A DNA stretch of 64,000 bases from JALZKA01 sp963721645 (GCA_963721645.1 CAVRJK010000002.1:1860001-1924000), one strand, 5' to 3'; shown: positions 18,047 to 26,978, numbered from the stretch's first letter. The notes: generated by a model not told the origin, from the letters alone. Numbers and translations: made by a program.

Positions 18047-18507
18047 TTGACGGAAGGAGAGACCTCGTCCAGAAGCGCCCGGCACGAGCGATCGACGATC
18101 TCGACCACCTCGGCGAAGCCGTCCTCGCCTCTGTAGTAAGGGTCGGGCACGTCGAGCTCGCCGTCGGCGAACGAACGAAGGAGCCGGACCTTCTGGCGAT
18201 CGTCGTCAGAGGCGGCCATGGCCAAGAGGTCGTCGCGGTTTTGGCCATCCATCGCGACCAGGAGGTCGAACCCTTCGAAGTCGCCAGGCGAGACCTGCCG
18301 CGCCTCGCCGGTCAGCTCGACACCCCGCTCCGCTGCCGCAGCAACGGAGCGCTCATCGGGCGGATGCCCTATATGCCAGTCGCCGGTACCTGCGCTCTCG
18401 ACCTCGATCTCGCCCTCAAGGCCGGCTTCGGCCACGAGACCGCGCATCACGGCCTCCGCGGTCGGAGATCGGCAGATGTTCCCGAGACAGACGAAGAGGA
18501 TTCGCAC
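18043..18507 (-). CDS. Low-molecular-weight protein tyrosine phosphatase
   Basis: 154 residues. The P-loop VCLGNICRSPTAE (CX5R) lies at the extreme N terminus and the general acid is in DVPDPYYRG, so the catalytic set is complete. Cytoplasmic; removes phosphate from tyrosine residues or low-molecular-weight phospho-compounds. First gene of a two-gene operon with fructosamine kinase, coupled by a 4-base overlap. A role in reversing fructosamine phosphorylation is speculative. Confidence 0.95.
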   Translation of the reverse strand: MRILFVCLGNICRSPTAEAVMRGLVAEAGLEGEIEVESAGTGDWHIGHPPDERSVAAAAERGVELTGEARQVSPGDFEGFDLLVAMDGQNRDDLLAMAASDDDRQKVRLLRSFADGELDVPDPYYRGEDGFAEVVEIVDRSCRALLDEVSPSVK

Positions 18508-18587
18508 GCCAGCGAGGCTAGAGCAGGCTCAAGCGCCGAGACCGCCACGCCTGCATGCCTCTGCTTGTGCGTAGCATTCCGGGGAAC

Positions 18588-19781
18588 ATGGGTTCGATCA
18601 TGTCCTCGTCCCTCACGTCCGAAGGAGCCGCTCTCGATTCGCTGAGCGACCTGGTCTCGCGCTTCGAACCCGGAGATATCGACGTCCCGGGCGGCACGGC
18701 GAGGATCCGGCTTGACGCCGGCGAGGACGGGGCCGCGGACGCCCTGATCCAGGGCGGCGTAGCGCGACTCGTCCCCACCTCGCCGAATGGCGCCGACGCC
18801 GTCCTCTCAGCCGGTCGCGAGACCTGGAATGAGATCGCGCGCGACGTTCGTGCGGGAATGGCCGCGTACCGCGCCGGGAGACTTACGATCCGAAAGAACC
18901 TCCACCTCGGCGTCGGCTTCCTCGCCGCGACGAGCGGCGACACCGATCCCCGGCGGCTTCGCTTCGAGCGTGTCCGGACCGCCAATCACGACTTGGCGAT
19001 CCTCAGCGCGGGCGAGGGCATCCCGCTCGTCTGCATCCATGGTCTGGGCGGAACGAAGTCGTCGTTCTTGCCCACCGTGTCCGGCCTGGCGTCCGAGGGC
19101 TTTCGCGTCGTTTGCGTCGACCTTCCCGGGTTCGGCGACTCTCACAAGCCCGCCTCGGGCCGCTACGACGCACCGTGGTTTGCCCGGTCGGTCATCGAAC
19201 TCCTCGACGAACTGGAGATCGAGCGCGCGCACCTTGCAGGCAACAGCATGGGCGGGCGGATCGCGATCGAGGCCGGCCTCGCTCACCCCGATCGCGTCGA
19301 CCGGATGGTCCTACTCTCGCCTGCGCTCGCGTGGCTCAAGGATCGCGGCTGGAAGTGGCTGCTGCGGATGCCGCTCCCACAGCTCGGGTTCATCCAACCC
19401 ACTCCGCGACGCCTGGTTGAGCCCGTCGTCAGGCGGCTCGTGCCGGGGGCAAATGAGGGCTGGACCGCCGCGGGCGTCGACGAGTTCCTGCGCGCCTACC
19501 TCACCCCCGCCGGTCGCTTCGCCTTTTACGAGTCCGCTCGGCGGATCTACATGGACGAGCCTCATGGCGAGCAAGGCCTGTGGACCCGCCTGGCGACGAT
19601 GGCACCGGAGACGATGTTCGTCTGGGGTCGGCAGGATCAGCTCGTGCCGATCTCGTTCATGCGGCACGTCGAAGCAGCGCTTCCGTCGGCGCGTCACCTG
19701 GAGCTCGAGTGCGGGCACGTGCCTCAGGTCGAACTCCCAGGGCCGACCAACCGGGCGATGGCTGAGTTCCTGCGCGCCTAG
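18588..19781 (+). CDS. Alpha/beta-hydrolase fused to an SCP2-like domain
   Basis: 397 residues from ATG 18588; 18555 and 18600 are alternatives. Residues about 20-115 resemble a sterol-carrier-protein-2 domain (GGVARLVPTSPNGADAVLSA and AYRAGRLTIRKNLHLGVGFLA). SCP2 domains bind lipids in a hydrophobic tunnel. The rest is an alpha/beta-hydrolase with HGLGGTKSSF, the nucleophile elbow GNSMGGR, WGRQDQLVP (acid) and ECGHVPQVE (His). The fusion suggests that a lipid or sterol-like ester is delivered to the hydrolase, which is an inference. No signal peptide. It converges with a small ORF at 19778. Confidence 0.85.
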   Translation: MGSIMSSSLTSEGAALDSLSDLVSRFEPGDIDVPGGTARIRLDAGEDGAADALIQGGVARLVPTSPNGADAVLSAGRETWNEIARDVRAGMAAYRAGRLTIRKNLHLGVGFLAATSGDTDPRRLRFERVRTANHDLAILSAGEGIPLVCIHGLGGTKSSFLPTVSGLASEGFRVVCVDLPGFGDSHKPASGRYDAPWFARSVIELLDELEIERAHLAGNSMGGRIAIEAGLAHPDRVDRMVLLSPALAWLKDRGWKWLLRMPLPQLGFIQPTPRRLVEPVVRRLVPGANEGWTAAGVDEFLRAYLTPAGRFAFYESARRIYMDEPHGEQGLWTRLATMAPETMFVWGRQDQLVPISFMRHVEAALPSARHLELECGHVPQVELPGPTNRAMAEFLRA

Positions 19782-19978
19782 CCGGCTTCGGTGTCGGACT
19801 CGGCCCGTTCTCTCTCGGCGAGCTTCTCCTTCAGGTAGGCGGCCTTGTCGCGGCGACGCCCGTGCTGATCGGCCTCGTCTGTGAGCTCCGACTCCTCCAG
19901 CAACGAGTGCTCACTAGTCTCGCGCGCTTCCTGCTCGCGCAGCAGTTCGTGGGTCTTGGTGGGCTGTTCTTCACTCAT
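19778..19978 (-). CDS. Small highly charged hypothetical protein
   Basis: 66 residues, almost all helix-forming and charged (EEQPTKTHELLREQEARE, RRRDKAAYLKEKLAERERAE), possibly a short coiled coil. No recognised family, signal peptide or strong RBS. It overlaps the convergent hydrolase stop by 4 bases and lies 10 bases after the end of the MpaB-like gene on the same strand, so it could be the second gene of that unit. Moderate-to-low confidence that it is expressed. Confidence 0.45.
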   Translation of the reverse strand: MSEEQPTKTHELLREQEARETSEHSLLEESELTDEADQHGRRRDKAAYLKEKLAERERAESDTEAG

Positions 19979-19988
19979 GTCGTAACCG

Positions 19989-20801
19989 CTACCCGCGTGC
20001 TGCCGGAACCAGTCGCAATTGCTTTGGAAGAAAGGGGACCACGCCCCTCTTCAGGTACTCCGCTCCTGCGCCTACGAGCGCTCGTCGCACCGCGAACGGA
20101 GGCACCCTCCGAAAGCCGTACTCCTTACGGATCCGATCTGGAAGGAGGGTGATCGTCGTGAAGTTGGCGGCCTCCACGAGGGGTCGAAGTGCCACCGGCA
20201 CCGGCGGTTCCAGCACGATCTCCCTCGCACGCTCCCGCGCCCAATCGTTAACGAAGAGCCGCTCGCCGTCGAACATCGCGTCGCGGTACGCATCGAGGTC
20301 AGACAGTGAGTCGGGCATTGCGCCCCGATCAAGGCCGAACAGGCTGCCGACAACCTTGTAGTCCTCCCAGAGCTCGGCCTCCTCCTCACGCGAGATCGAT
20401 CCGACGTACTTGCGGTAGACGACGAGCGCGGAGTCGATCAGGGTGAACAGGACCCAGAACAAAAGCTCCGGGTCGTCTGCCCGGTAAGGCGTGCCCGCCG
20501 GATAGGGACCAACGGATACCTCAAGTTCTCCGCGGACGCGACCGTGCATAGCGCGCACCCGGCGGGTCAAGCGCTCAGCTTCGTCGCGAGACCCGAAGGT
20601 GACGGTGTCCATGAGCTCCGCCGTCCGCGCGAGCCGGTCGTACGGCTCGTCCAGGGCGCTCGAGTGAGCGAGGAGACCGGCAACCGCGAGAGGATGCGCC
20701 GCCTGCATCAGCAGCGCGCGCGGTCCATAAAGCGCGAGCGCACGCTCGCGATGAACCCGCCGGATCATCGACCCGTCCATGAAGAGCCCGCCGCTCGCCA
20801 T
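19989..20801 (-). CDS. MpaB/DUF2236-family oxygenase-like protein
   Basis: About 270 residues from ATG 20801 (20780 also possible). The key family segment is present: RALLMQAAHPLAVAGLLAHSSALD, with the His/Arg residues that bind haem in latex oxygenase and MpaB-type proteins. Further conserved blocks are LLFWVLFTLIDSALVVYRKYVG and AANFTTITLLPDRIRKEYGF. These enzymes oxidatively cleave isoprenoid or other lipidic chains; the substrate here is unknown. No signal peptide. Divergent from the GAF gene with about 60 bases between starts. Confidence 0.82.
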   Translation of the reverse strand: MASGGLFMDGSMIRRVHRERALALYGPRALLMQAAHPLAVAGLLAHSSALDEPYDRLARTAELMDTVTFGSRDEAERLTRRVRAMHGRVRGELEVSVGPYPAGTPYRADDPELLFWVLFTLIDSALVVYRKYVGSISREEEAELWEDYKVVGSLFGLDRGAMPDSLSDLDAYRDAMFDGERLFVNDWARERAREIVLEPPVPVALRPLVEAANFTTITLLPDRIRKEYGFRRVPPFAVRRALVGAGAEYLKRGVVPFLPKQLRLVPAARG

Positions 20802-20862
20802 GGCTGAAAGCCTACGAGCCACGGGGACGTTAGGTTCCACTGGCCTCGGGTACACGTTTTTT

Positions 20863-21354
20863 ATGGGGGAGCATCAAGTCACTGAAACCCGTGCCCGAAC
20901 GCTCGAGAACCTTGCGACGGGGATCGAAAAGGAAGGCGGATTCACGTCCGTCGTCGTCAACCTGTTTCGGCCCGATAGCGAGGACTACGAGGTGATCGTC
21001 CTCAGGGGTCCGGACGAGCTACGTGACGAGATTGAGGGCGCGAAGCTCTCGCGCGATTCGTGGTTGCAGCTCCTTGAAGGCAGATTCAAGCGCTTCGGCG
21101 CCTTCTTCATTCCCGAGGGCGAGGGTGAATGGGGAGACGCACCCATCTACGAAGCGCCACAGGATTCTGGCGAGGGCGAGAACCGCTGGCGCAGGGGCGA
21201 CGCACTGTTTGCCTTGATGCGTAGCGCGAAAGGTTCCATCCTTGGCATCGTCTCGGTGGACGCACCTCAAGACGGCCAGCGGCCGACCGACAGGCAGATC
21301 CTGACGATCACCTCTATCTGCTCACAAGCGGGGCTGGCCCTCTCCGAGCCCTGA
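20863..21354 (+). CDS. GAF-domain-like sensory protein
   Basis: 163 residues from ATG 20863. The order helix (RTLENLATGIEKEGGFTSVVVNLF), middle strands and KGSILGIVSVDAP...ILTITSICSQAGLALSEP fits a single GAF domain. There is no output domain. Soluble and acidic. It may bind a small ligand or interact with a partner kinase; none is adjacent. Confidence 0.7.
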   Translation: MGEHQVTETRARTLENLATGIEKEGGFTSVVVNLFRPDSEDYEVIVLRGPDELRDEIEGAKLSRDSWLQLLEGRFKRFGAFFIPEGEGEWGDAPIYEAPQDSGEGENRWRRGDALFALMRSAKGSILGIVSVDAPQDGQRPTDRQILTITSICSQAGLALSEP

Positions 21355-21355
21355 G

Positions 21356-21511
21356 CCTCAGACAAAACTGCGGATCACCCCGACCCCCAGGGCGAAGAGC
21401 CGGCTCGAGAAGGAGGGCCGGGTGAAGGTGGCCGTCCGCGTGACCTACGTGCCAGAGGGCGGCGAAACAAACACGGAGCGCACACGGCTCAGGCTCGTCA
21501 AGCGTGGCTGA
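21356..21511 (+). pseudogene. Orphan C-terminal fragment of a secreted beta-domain protein
   Basis: Directly after the GAF stop, an open stretch without start codon reads KSRLEKEGRVKVAVRVTYVP then GGETNTERTRLRLVKRG and a stop. It resembles the Lys/Arg-rich final strands of extracellular repeat proteins in this kind of genome. With no upstream body it is probably a relic. The rest of the 170-base gap (21355-21524) holds nothing I recognise. Confidence 0.35.
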
Positions 21512-21524
21512 GCGGGTGGTCTGT

Positions 21525-22418
21525 CTAGGCGGGCTGCCTGACCACCCCGAGGCGAGCGGGCGTGTCATCGTCGCAGCCAGAGAAGAAGCCGCCCACGGCC
21601 TGAATCAGGTGCTCGAACGACTGGGCGCCGAACAGAACCGGCTGGTAGTGCGTGATGTCGTACTCGAGCGTCGCCATCTGCGCGAAGTCGAGGGGGCGGA
21701 CCGCGGCTCCACGGAACTCCTCGATCTCGCCGTACGAGGAGAGGAGCCCGGCGCCGTACGCGCGCAGTTCGCCGCCCTCTCGCAGGACGCCGAACTCCAT
21801 CGTGAACCAGAAGACGTCGGCGACCAGTTGAAGTCCTTCCGGCGTTCGTGTGCGCCGTGCCGCCTCCCCGGCCAGGCGGTTCAGCTCGGCCAGCTGCGGA
21901 TCGGCCACGAGGTGGCCGTGGCCGATCACCTCGTGGATCAGGTCGGGCTCAGGCGTATATAGAGGCGCGTCCGGGTGGCGCACGTACTGGGTGGAGTGAA
22001 AGCGCCGGTCGGCCAGCGAGCCGTAGAACTCGTCGAGCGGGACGATCCCTGCGGCCGGGACGTACTCGAATCCGGTGAGGTCTCGGAGGTTGGCCGTGAT
22101 CTCGTCCAGCTGTGGAATGTGCTCGCGCGGCAGGTCGAGGCGGTCGACGGCATCGCGAAATGCGCGGCAGGCCAGTCGCTCGTGCTTTGGCGCCAACTCT
22201 CGCCATACCGTTCGCCAGACACTCTCCTCGGCCTCGGTGTAGTCGATCCGCGGAACGGGCTCCCGACCGCTCCAGTCGAGGGCGGCGGCGGCGATCGCGT
22301 TACGGCGCTCGCGGTAGGCGGCGTCGTTGACGCCTGGATGCTCGGCGCCGAGATGGACGGTGACGCCCCCATCATCGTCTCGGGTGACCGGCGAGTAGAG
22401 CTGCGCCTCCTCGAACAT
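21525..22418 (-). CDS. phhA: Phenylalanine 4-monooxygenase
   Basis: 297 residues from ATG 22418, which shares one base with the homogentisate dioxygenase stop (TGATG), so the two are translationally coupled. The aromatic amino acid hydroxylase core is present: iron ligands in LIHEVIGHGHLVADP (two His) and WFTMEFGV (Glu), with the pterin and substrate pocket around GFEYVPAAGIVPLDEFY and RRFHSTQYVRHP. It converts phenylalanine to tyrosine using tetrahydrobiopterin. There is no regulatory ACT domain, as usual in bacteria. Third gene of the HPPD-HGD-PAH operon. The early residues from ATG 22535 only shadow the upstream gene. Confidence 0.92.
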   Translation of the reverse strand: MFEEAQLYSPVTRDDDGGVTVHLGAEHPGVNDAAYRERRNAIAAAALDWSGREPVPRIDYTEAEESVWRTVWRELAPKHERLACRAFRDAVDRLDLPREHIPQLDEITANLRDLTGFEYVPAAGIVPLDEFYGSLADRRFHSTQYVRHPDAPLYTPEPDLIHEVIGHGHLVADPQLAELNRLAGEAARRTRTPEGLQLVADVFWFTMEFGVLREGGELRAYGAGLLSSYGEIEEFRGAAVRPLDFAQMATLEYDITHYQPVLFGAQSFEHLIQAVGGFFSGCDDDTPARLGVVRQPA

Positions 22419-23614
22419 CAGCCCGTTGTCGTGGTCGCAGGCTCGGACTCGGGCTCGAACCAGGACATGGCGTAGTCGGGTTGGTCGAGTTCGCTGGAGA
22501 GCCCCGAGAGCTTGAGTGGGCGGAACGTGTCCCACATGACCGCTAGCTCCTCCGTTCGCCGCACGCCGAGCGACGCCTCGACCAACCCCGGCTGCGGTCC
22601 GTGCGGCAGTCCCGACGGATGGAGGGTGATCATCCCGACATCCACGCCCTTGCGGCTTCCGAACTGGCCGTCGACGTAGTAGATGGCCTCCTCGGACTGG
22701 ACGTTCGAGTGGTGATAGGGGAGCGCAACTGCATCCGGGTCGTAGTCGAGCTCGCGTGGACAGAACGAGCAGATCACGAAGTTCTGCCCCTGGAAGGTCT
22801 GATGAACCGGCGGCGGCATATGGATGCGGCCGGTGATCGGCTCGAAGTCATCCGTGTTGAAGGTGTACGGGTACACGTAGCCGTCCCAGCCGACGACGTC
22901 GAACGGGTGGTAATCCACGACATAGGTCTGGTGGCCGTCACGAACGCGGACGACCAACTCATGCTCGTCGCGATCTGTGTGCGTGCGAAGCTCGGCCGGC
23001 GGGTGGAAGTCACGCTGCGAGAACGGCGCGTGCTCGAGGAGCTGCCCGTAGCGGTTGCGATAGCGGTTCGGCGTCTCGATCTCGCCGGGTGTGTGGAAGC
23101 ACAAGCCAGACCTGGTCGCCGGGTTCGGCCGAGTCCATCCGCACGCGATACGTGGTGCCGCGGGGGATCACGACGTAGTCGTGCGGGCGATACGGGAACG
23201 TCGCCGAAGATGGTCTCCACCGTTCCCGTTCCCCGATGGATGAACAGGATCTCGTCGCCCTCGCCGTTCCGGTAGAAGCCCTCGCGCTCGGAAGTCGGCT
23301 TCGCGACCGACACCTCGATGTCGCCGTTCCACTGAAGCAGCTGTCTGCGCCGTGAGGAAGTCGCCGCCGGGCTCGACCGGGTTCGTGTCGGTGAGGCGGT
23401 GGACGTGGGTTTCGGGCACCCACTCGTCGCGGATGATCGGCTGAAAGTCGCGGACCTCGGCGACCCGGCAGGGCGAGTGAAGGTGGTAGAGGATGGACTC
23501 GTTGCCGGAGAAGCCCTCGAATCCGATTACCTCCTCGGTAAGGAGCTTGCCGTCGCGCCGGAACTGCACATGGCGCTTGGCCGGAACCTCGCCGAGTTGC
23601 GTATAGCGTCCCAT
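22418..23614 (-). pseudogene. hmgA: Homogentisate 1,2-dioxygenase, three frameshifts
   Basis: Start ATG 23614 with GGAGGT six bases upstream. Reading across frames gives one protein of about 395 residues: MGRYTQLGEVPAKRHVQFR, HVHRLTDTNPVEPGGDF, FYRNGEGDEILFIHRGTG, HDYVVIPRGTTYRVRM, then a continuous C-terminal half. The iron site is complete: YHHSNVQSEE (His, Glu) and SGLPHGPQPG (His). Shifts near 23345, 23200 and 23105 each fit one extra base. It opens homogentisate to maleylacetoacetate. Middle gene of the aromatic degradation operon, 55 bases behind HPPD and coupled to phenylalanine hydroxylase. Confidence 0.85.
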
Positions 23615-23669
23615 CAGAACACCTCCATTGCCGACTGTGGAGACCCGCTTTCGCCCCTGAAGGCTCTCA

Positions 23670-24804
23670 TCAGAGGTTCCCCCGCCTGTCCTGATCACGC
23701 TCGATGGCCTCGAAGAGGGCCTTGAAGTTTCCGGCCCCGAACCCGGTCGCGCCGTGGCGCTCGATGATCTCGAAGAAGACGGTCGGCCGATCGCCGACGG
23801 GCTTGGTGAAGATCTGGAGCAGATAGCCCTCGTCGTCGTGGTCGACCAGGATCCCCTGTGCTCGCAGATCTGCCAGCTGGCCCGCCACCTCCGGGACACG
23901 CTCGGGCACCTCGTCGTAGTACGCGTCGGGGATCTGGAGAAAGCCGACTCCGCGCCGGCGAAGCTCGGCGACGGTGCCGACGATGTCGCGGGACGCGACA
24001 GCAATGTGCTGCGCTCCGGCCCCGTCGTAGAACTCGAGGTACTCGTCGATCTGCGACTTCTGAAGGCCCTCGGCCGGCTCGTTGATCGGGAACTTGATCC
24101 GGCCATTGCCCGACGCGACCACCTTCGACATCAGCGCCGAGTACTCGGTCGAGATCGCCTCGTCGGAGAAGTGGATCATCTCGACCATCCCGAAGACCCG
24201 CTCGTAGAAGTGGACCCACTCCTCCATATGACCGAGTTCGACGTTTCCGACGATGTGGTCGATCGCGAGGAGCATGTCCGAGTCCGCAGATCCCGCGCCG
24301 GGACAGCATGTCGTAACCGGGCATGAACGCACCCCTGTACGAGGACCGATCAACGAAGGTATGGAGGGTGTCGCCGTACGCCGCGATCGTCGCCGTCCGA
24401 ACAGCGCCGTCTCCGTCGGTCAGATCGGCCGGATTCGCGATCCCGCGCGCGCCGCGTCCAAGAGCCTCGGCGTAGGCCTCGTCCACGTCGGGAACCGACA
24501 GGGCGATCGTGCGCACGCCGTCCCCGTGGCGGGAATGGTGGCGCGCGATCTCCGAATCGGAGTGAAGCGCTCCGGTTACGACTAGCCGGATCCGACCCTG
24601 CTCGAGGACGAACGAGGAACGGTCGCGGATTCCAGTCTCGAGGCCGGCAAAAGCGACCCGTCGGAAGCCGAAGGCGTGCTCATAGAAGTAGGCGGCCTGG
24701 GCAGCATTGCCGACCCACATCTCGACATGGTCGATGCCGTTGAGCGGCATGAAGTCCTCGTCCGTGACGGTTGGCGCGGACCTGGTTGCGGTCGGGGGCG
24801 GCAT
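23670..24804 (-). CDS. hppD: 4-hydroxyphenylpyruvate dioxygenase, one frameshift
   Basis: Start ATG 24804 with GAGGAG upstream. The N-terminal vicinal-oxygen-chelate half (IDHVEMWVGNAAQAAYFYEH) is in one frame. The catalytic half (IDHIVGNVELGHMEEWVHFY, GAQHIAVASRDIV, PTVFFEIIERHGATGFGAGN) is in the next; these blocks hold the two His and one Glu iron ligands. The break is near 24298, where one surplus G in GGG would restore GYDMLSRRGSADSDMLL. It converts 4-hydroxyphenylpyruvate to homogentisate. First gene of the operon, divergent from an Lrp-type regulator. Confidence 0.9.
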
Positions 24805-24896
24805 TGGATCTCCTCGTTGTCCGGGTACTCTTTTATGATCCGCTTGTCAACAGGCACTTTCAAGGCCGAATCGTTGCGTGTGGGAGGTGATTTACG
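24805..24896. promoter_or_regulatory. Divergent control region, HPPD operon / Lrp regulator
   Basis: 92 bases between two divergent starts. On the minus strand a consensus TTGACA (24850-24845) could be the -35 box of the HPPD operon, but no good -10 box stands out. Strong ribosome binding sites flank both starts (GAGGAG; GGAGGTGA). The arrangement is the usual one for an Lrp/AsnC protein controlling its neighbour and itself; no operator sequence is obvious by eye. Confidence 0.45.
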
Positions 24897-25340
24897 GTGG
24901 ATCTCGACGAAATTGACCAGCAGATCGTTTCGCTCCTACGTGAGAACGCCCGGCGTTCTTTTCAGGACATCGGCACGCGGGTGTCGCTGAGTGCTCCTGC
25001 GGTGAAGCGCCGAGTGGATCGGCTGGAGGAGGCAGGTGTCATCCGCGGTTACACGGCAGTCCTCGATCACGTTTCCCTCGGATGGACCACACACGCCGTC
25101 GTTTCACTCTTTTGCGAAGGCCGAATGTCCGCTTCGCAGATCCTCGCCGCCGCGGGCCGCCACCCCGAAGTTGCGGCGGCACACACGGTCGCCGGCGAGG
25201 CGAGCGCGATCCTCCACCTGCACGCTCGTGACACCGAGCACCTGGAGGAGGCGCTCGAGCGCCTGCGCGACGCTCCCGGGATCACCCGTACCCAGACCCA
25301 GGTCGTCCTGTCGACACTGTTTGAGCGACCCGTCGAATAG
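24897..25340 (+). CDS. Lrp/AsnC family transcriptional regulator
   Basis: 147 residues from GTG 24897 with GGAGGTGA upstream. The N-terminal winged helix-turn-helix reads LDEIDQQIVSLLRENARRSF then LSAPAVKRRVDRLEEAGVI. The C-terminal RAM/AsnC effector domain contains HTVAGEASAILHLHARDTEHLEEALERL. These proteins form octamers that sense amino acids. Its position divergent from the HPPD-HGD-PAH operon, with an FAH-family gene on the other side, suggests it responds to phenylalanine or tyrosine. That specificity is an inference. Confidence 0.92.
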   Translation: MDLDEIDQQIVSLLRENARRSFQDIGTRVSLSAPAVKRRVDRLEEAGVIRGYTAVLDHVSLGWTTHAVVSLFCEGRMSASQILAAAGRHPEVAAAHTVAGEASAILHLHARDTEHLEEALERLRDAPGITRTQTQVVLSTLFERPVE

Positions 25341-25415
25341 AGCGGCCGGCGCATCCCAAGGCACCCGACGACAATCCCCGGGGTCCGCGCGTTGGCCCCT
25401 ACCCCACGGAGGCAG

Positions 25416-26240
25416 CTAGGCGATCGTGGCCGCCAGCTCGCCGAGTCCATCGGCTGCGATCACGACCCGGTCGCCAGGCTCAAGCCAGCGCTCGCCGGCG
25501 AGCGGGCCCAGTTCGAGCAGACAGCCGTGGTTGAGCGTGCCGGATCCCAGGACGTCGCCGGGCTCGAGGCGCGTGTCGCGGGCAGCGTGCTCCGAAAGCT
25601 CGCTCCACGACCAGTGCTGCTCGGACGCCCTGGTGCGGGATAGCTCGTCGCCGTTCACGGTCACGGTTGCCTCGATGTCGAGGCGACCATGCTTCATCGG
25701 GAGTTCGTCGGGTGTGACGAGCCACGGACCGAGCGTCGTCGCGAAGTCCTTGCCCTTTGCGGGCCCCAGCCCCACGGTCATCTCCTGCGCCTGAACGTCA
25801 CGCGCGGACCAGTCGTTCATCAGCGTGAAGCCCGCGATCTGACCGCCGGCGCCAATGATTGCGGCGATCTCGAGCTCAAAGTCCAGCATGCGGGTCGCAT
25901 CGGGGCGTGACACCTCCTCGCCGGGTCCCCGGATCGAAGCCGGGTTCGAGAAGTAGAAGGCGGGGGCCTCGTACCAGGCGGGCGGAACCTCGCCACCGCG
26001 CCGGCGCCAGCCCGCCTGGACGTGGCCCTCGAAGGCGAAGAAGTCCCGCACGCTCGGAGGCCGGGGCACGGGCGCGAGAAGCTCGACTTCCCCGGCTGCC
26101 ACGTCCGAGCCGCTCGCGCCGTGACCGGAGCCGCTGAGCCACTCGATCATGCTGGCCGCTTCGAGCACACGGATGACATCGCCATCCAGGCGACCGACGT
26201 GGGAGTCTCCTGAGGAGTTGCGAAAAGTGACGAGTCGCAT
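25416..26240 (-). CDS. Fumarylacetoacetate hydrolase family protein
   Basis: 274 residues from ATG 26240. The FAH fold is clear from VRDFFAFEGHV, RMLDFELEIAAIIG (metal-binding acidic residues), GFTLMNDWSARDVQ, GPAKGKDFATTLGPWLVT and GDVLGSGTLNHGC. It probably hydrolyses fumarylacetoacetate to fumarate and acetoacetate, the last step of the pathway encoded next door. FAH-family members can also act on other acylpyruvates, so the assignment rests partly on context. No maleylacetoacetate isomerase or tyrosine aminotransferase is in the window. Confidence 0.87.
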   Translation of the reverse strand: MRLVTFRNSSGDSHVGRLDGDVIRVLEAASMIEWLSGSGHGASGSDVAAGEVELLAPVPRPPSVRDFFAFEGHVQAGWRRRGGEVPPAWYEAPAFYFSNPASIRGPGEEVSRPDATRMLDFELEIAAIIGAGGQIAGFTLMNDWSARDVQAQEMTVGLGPAKGKDFATTLGPWLVTPDELPMKHGRLDIEATVTVNGDELSRTRASEQHWSWSELSEHAARDTRLEPGDVLGSGTLNHGCLLELGPLAGERWLEPGDRVVIAADGLGELAATIA

Positions 26241-26282
26241 CCAGCAATCTTCGCACCGAGCGGGTTCGGAACGTAGGTTGAT

Positions 26283-26333
26283 CGTCGCCGGCGGGGTCAG
26301 TGGACCGAGCGTAATCCGCTACTGCCGGCGACG
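26283..26333. terminator. Ten-bp inverted repeat, possible terminator
   Basis: CGTCGCCGGC (26283-26292) and its exact complement (26324-26333) are separated by 31 bases. They lie between the FAH gene start and the 3' end of a small minus-strand ORF. The long loop and lack of T-tract make terminator function uncertain. Confidence 0.3.
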
Positions 26334-26537
26334 CCAGACGAGCGCGGAGGTCGCAGGCCCGTTCTGAGTTCCGACGTCCTGGGTTCTGAGGGTCAGCTCG
26401 TCGCCTTTCAGGGCGGACTCGCGATGTTTGTCCTTCCCCGGGCCATAGACCAGCTCGCCGCAGGGCGAGGCGCCGCGGTGATCGACCCGATTGCCGTCTC
26501 GATCAACGCCCGACCACAAGATCGAGAGTGCATTCAC
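26319..26537 (-). CDS. Small hypothetical protein
   Basis: 72 residues from ATG 26537, ending ELTLRTQDVGTQNGPATSALVWRRRQ. No recognised domain, signal peptide or clear RBS. It follows the rhodanese gene on the same strand and could be co-transcribed. The protein-like C-terminal strand gives some support; it may also be the end of a decayed larger gene. Confidence 0.3.
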   Translation of the reverse strand: MNALSILWSGVDRDGNRVDHRGASPCGELVYGPGKDKHRESALKGDELTLRTQDVGTQNGPATSALVWRRRQ

Positions 26538-26558
26538 GGATCGGCGCCTCGCGATCGC

Positions 26559-26978
26559 TCATTGCACCCGTCGAATAGTGGGAAGGCCCAGGGTCAGCCA
26601 GTCGTGAAGCCCGCCTCGGTAATAGAGGATTGATTGGGCCGGGTAATCGCGGCCGAGCAGCACCCGCACAGAATCAGGCGTGGCTCCACATTGCGGCCCG
26701 TTGCAAAAGAAAATCGTTTTCACATCGGCGTCGAGTTCACCCATCCTCACGTCAACATCGCCATGCGGCATGTTGGAGGCTCCACGGATCGTCTGCTTCG
26801 CGAAGGCCTCTTCAGGGCGGCTATCGATCAGCTGCCCACCCGCCTCCAGGTGGTCGATCACCTCGAGTTCTCCAACCGTTCGAACCTGCGGCGCGAGCGA
26901 AATCGGGTTGATCTGACCCCACGTGGCGTCAATGATGAACAGACCGGGGTGGCCTTCCAGAGGCTCTGGAACTCTCAT
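26559..26978 (-). CDS. Rhodanese-domain protein
   Basis: 139 residues from ATG 26978. The single rhodanese domain has QLIDSRPEEAFAKQTIRGASNMPHGDVDVRM and the active-site loop FFCNGPQCGATPDSV, whose first Cys is the expected sulfur carrier. It ends YYRGGLHDWLTLGLPT. It likely transfers sulfane sulfur or acts in redox sensing. The second loop Cys and the CNGPQC form are common in rhodanese proteins fused or linked to ArsR-type regulators; an ArsR gene lies about 2.5 kb away, but direct linkage is not shown. Confidence 0.85.
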   Translation of the reverse strand: MRVPEPLEGHPGLFIIDATWGQINPISLAPQVRTVGELEVIDHLEAGGQLIDSRPEEAFAKQTIRGASNMPHGDVDVRMGELDADVKTIFFCNGPQCGATPDSVRVLLGRDYPAQSILYYRGGLHDWLTLGLPTIRRVQ

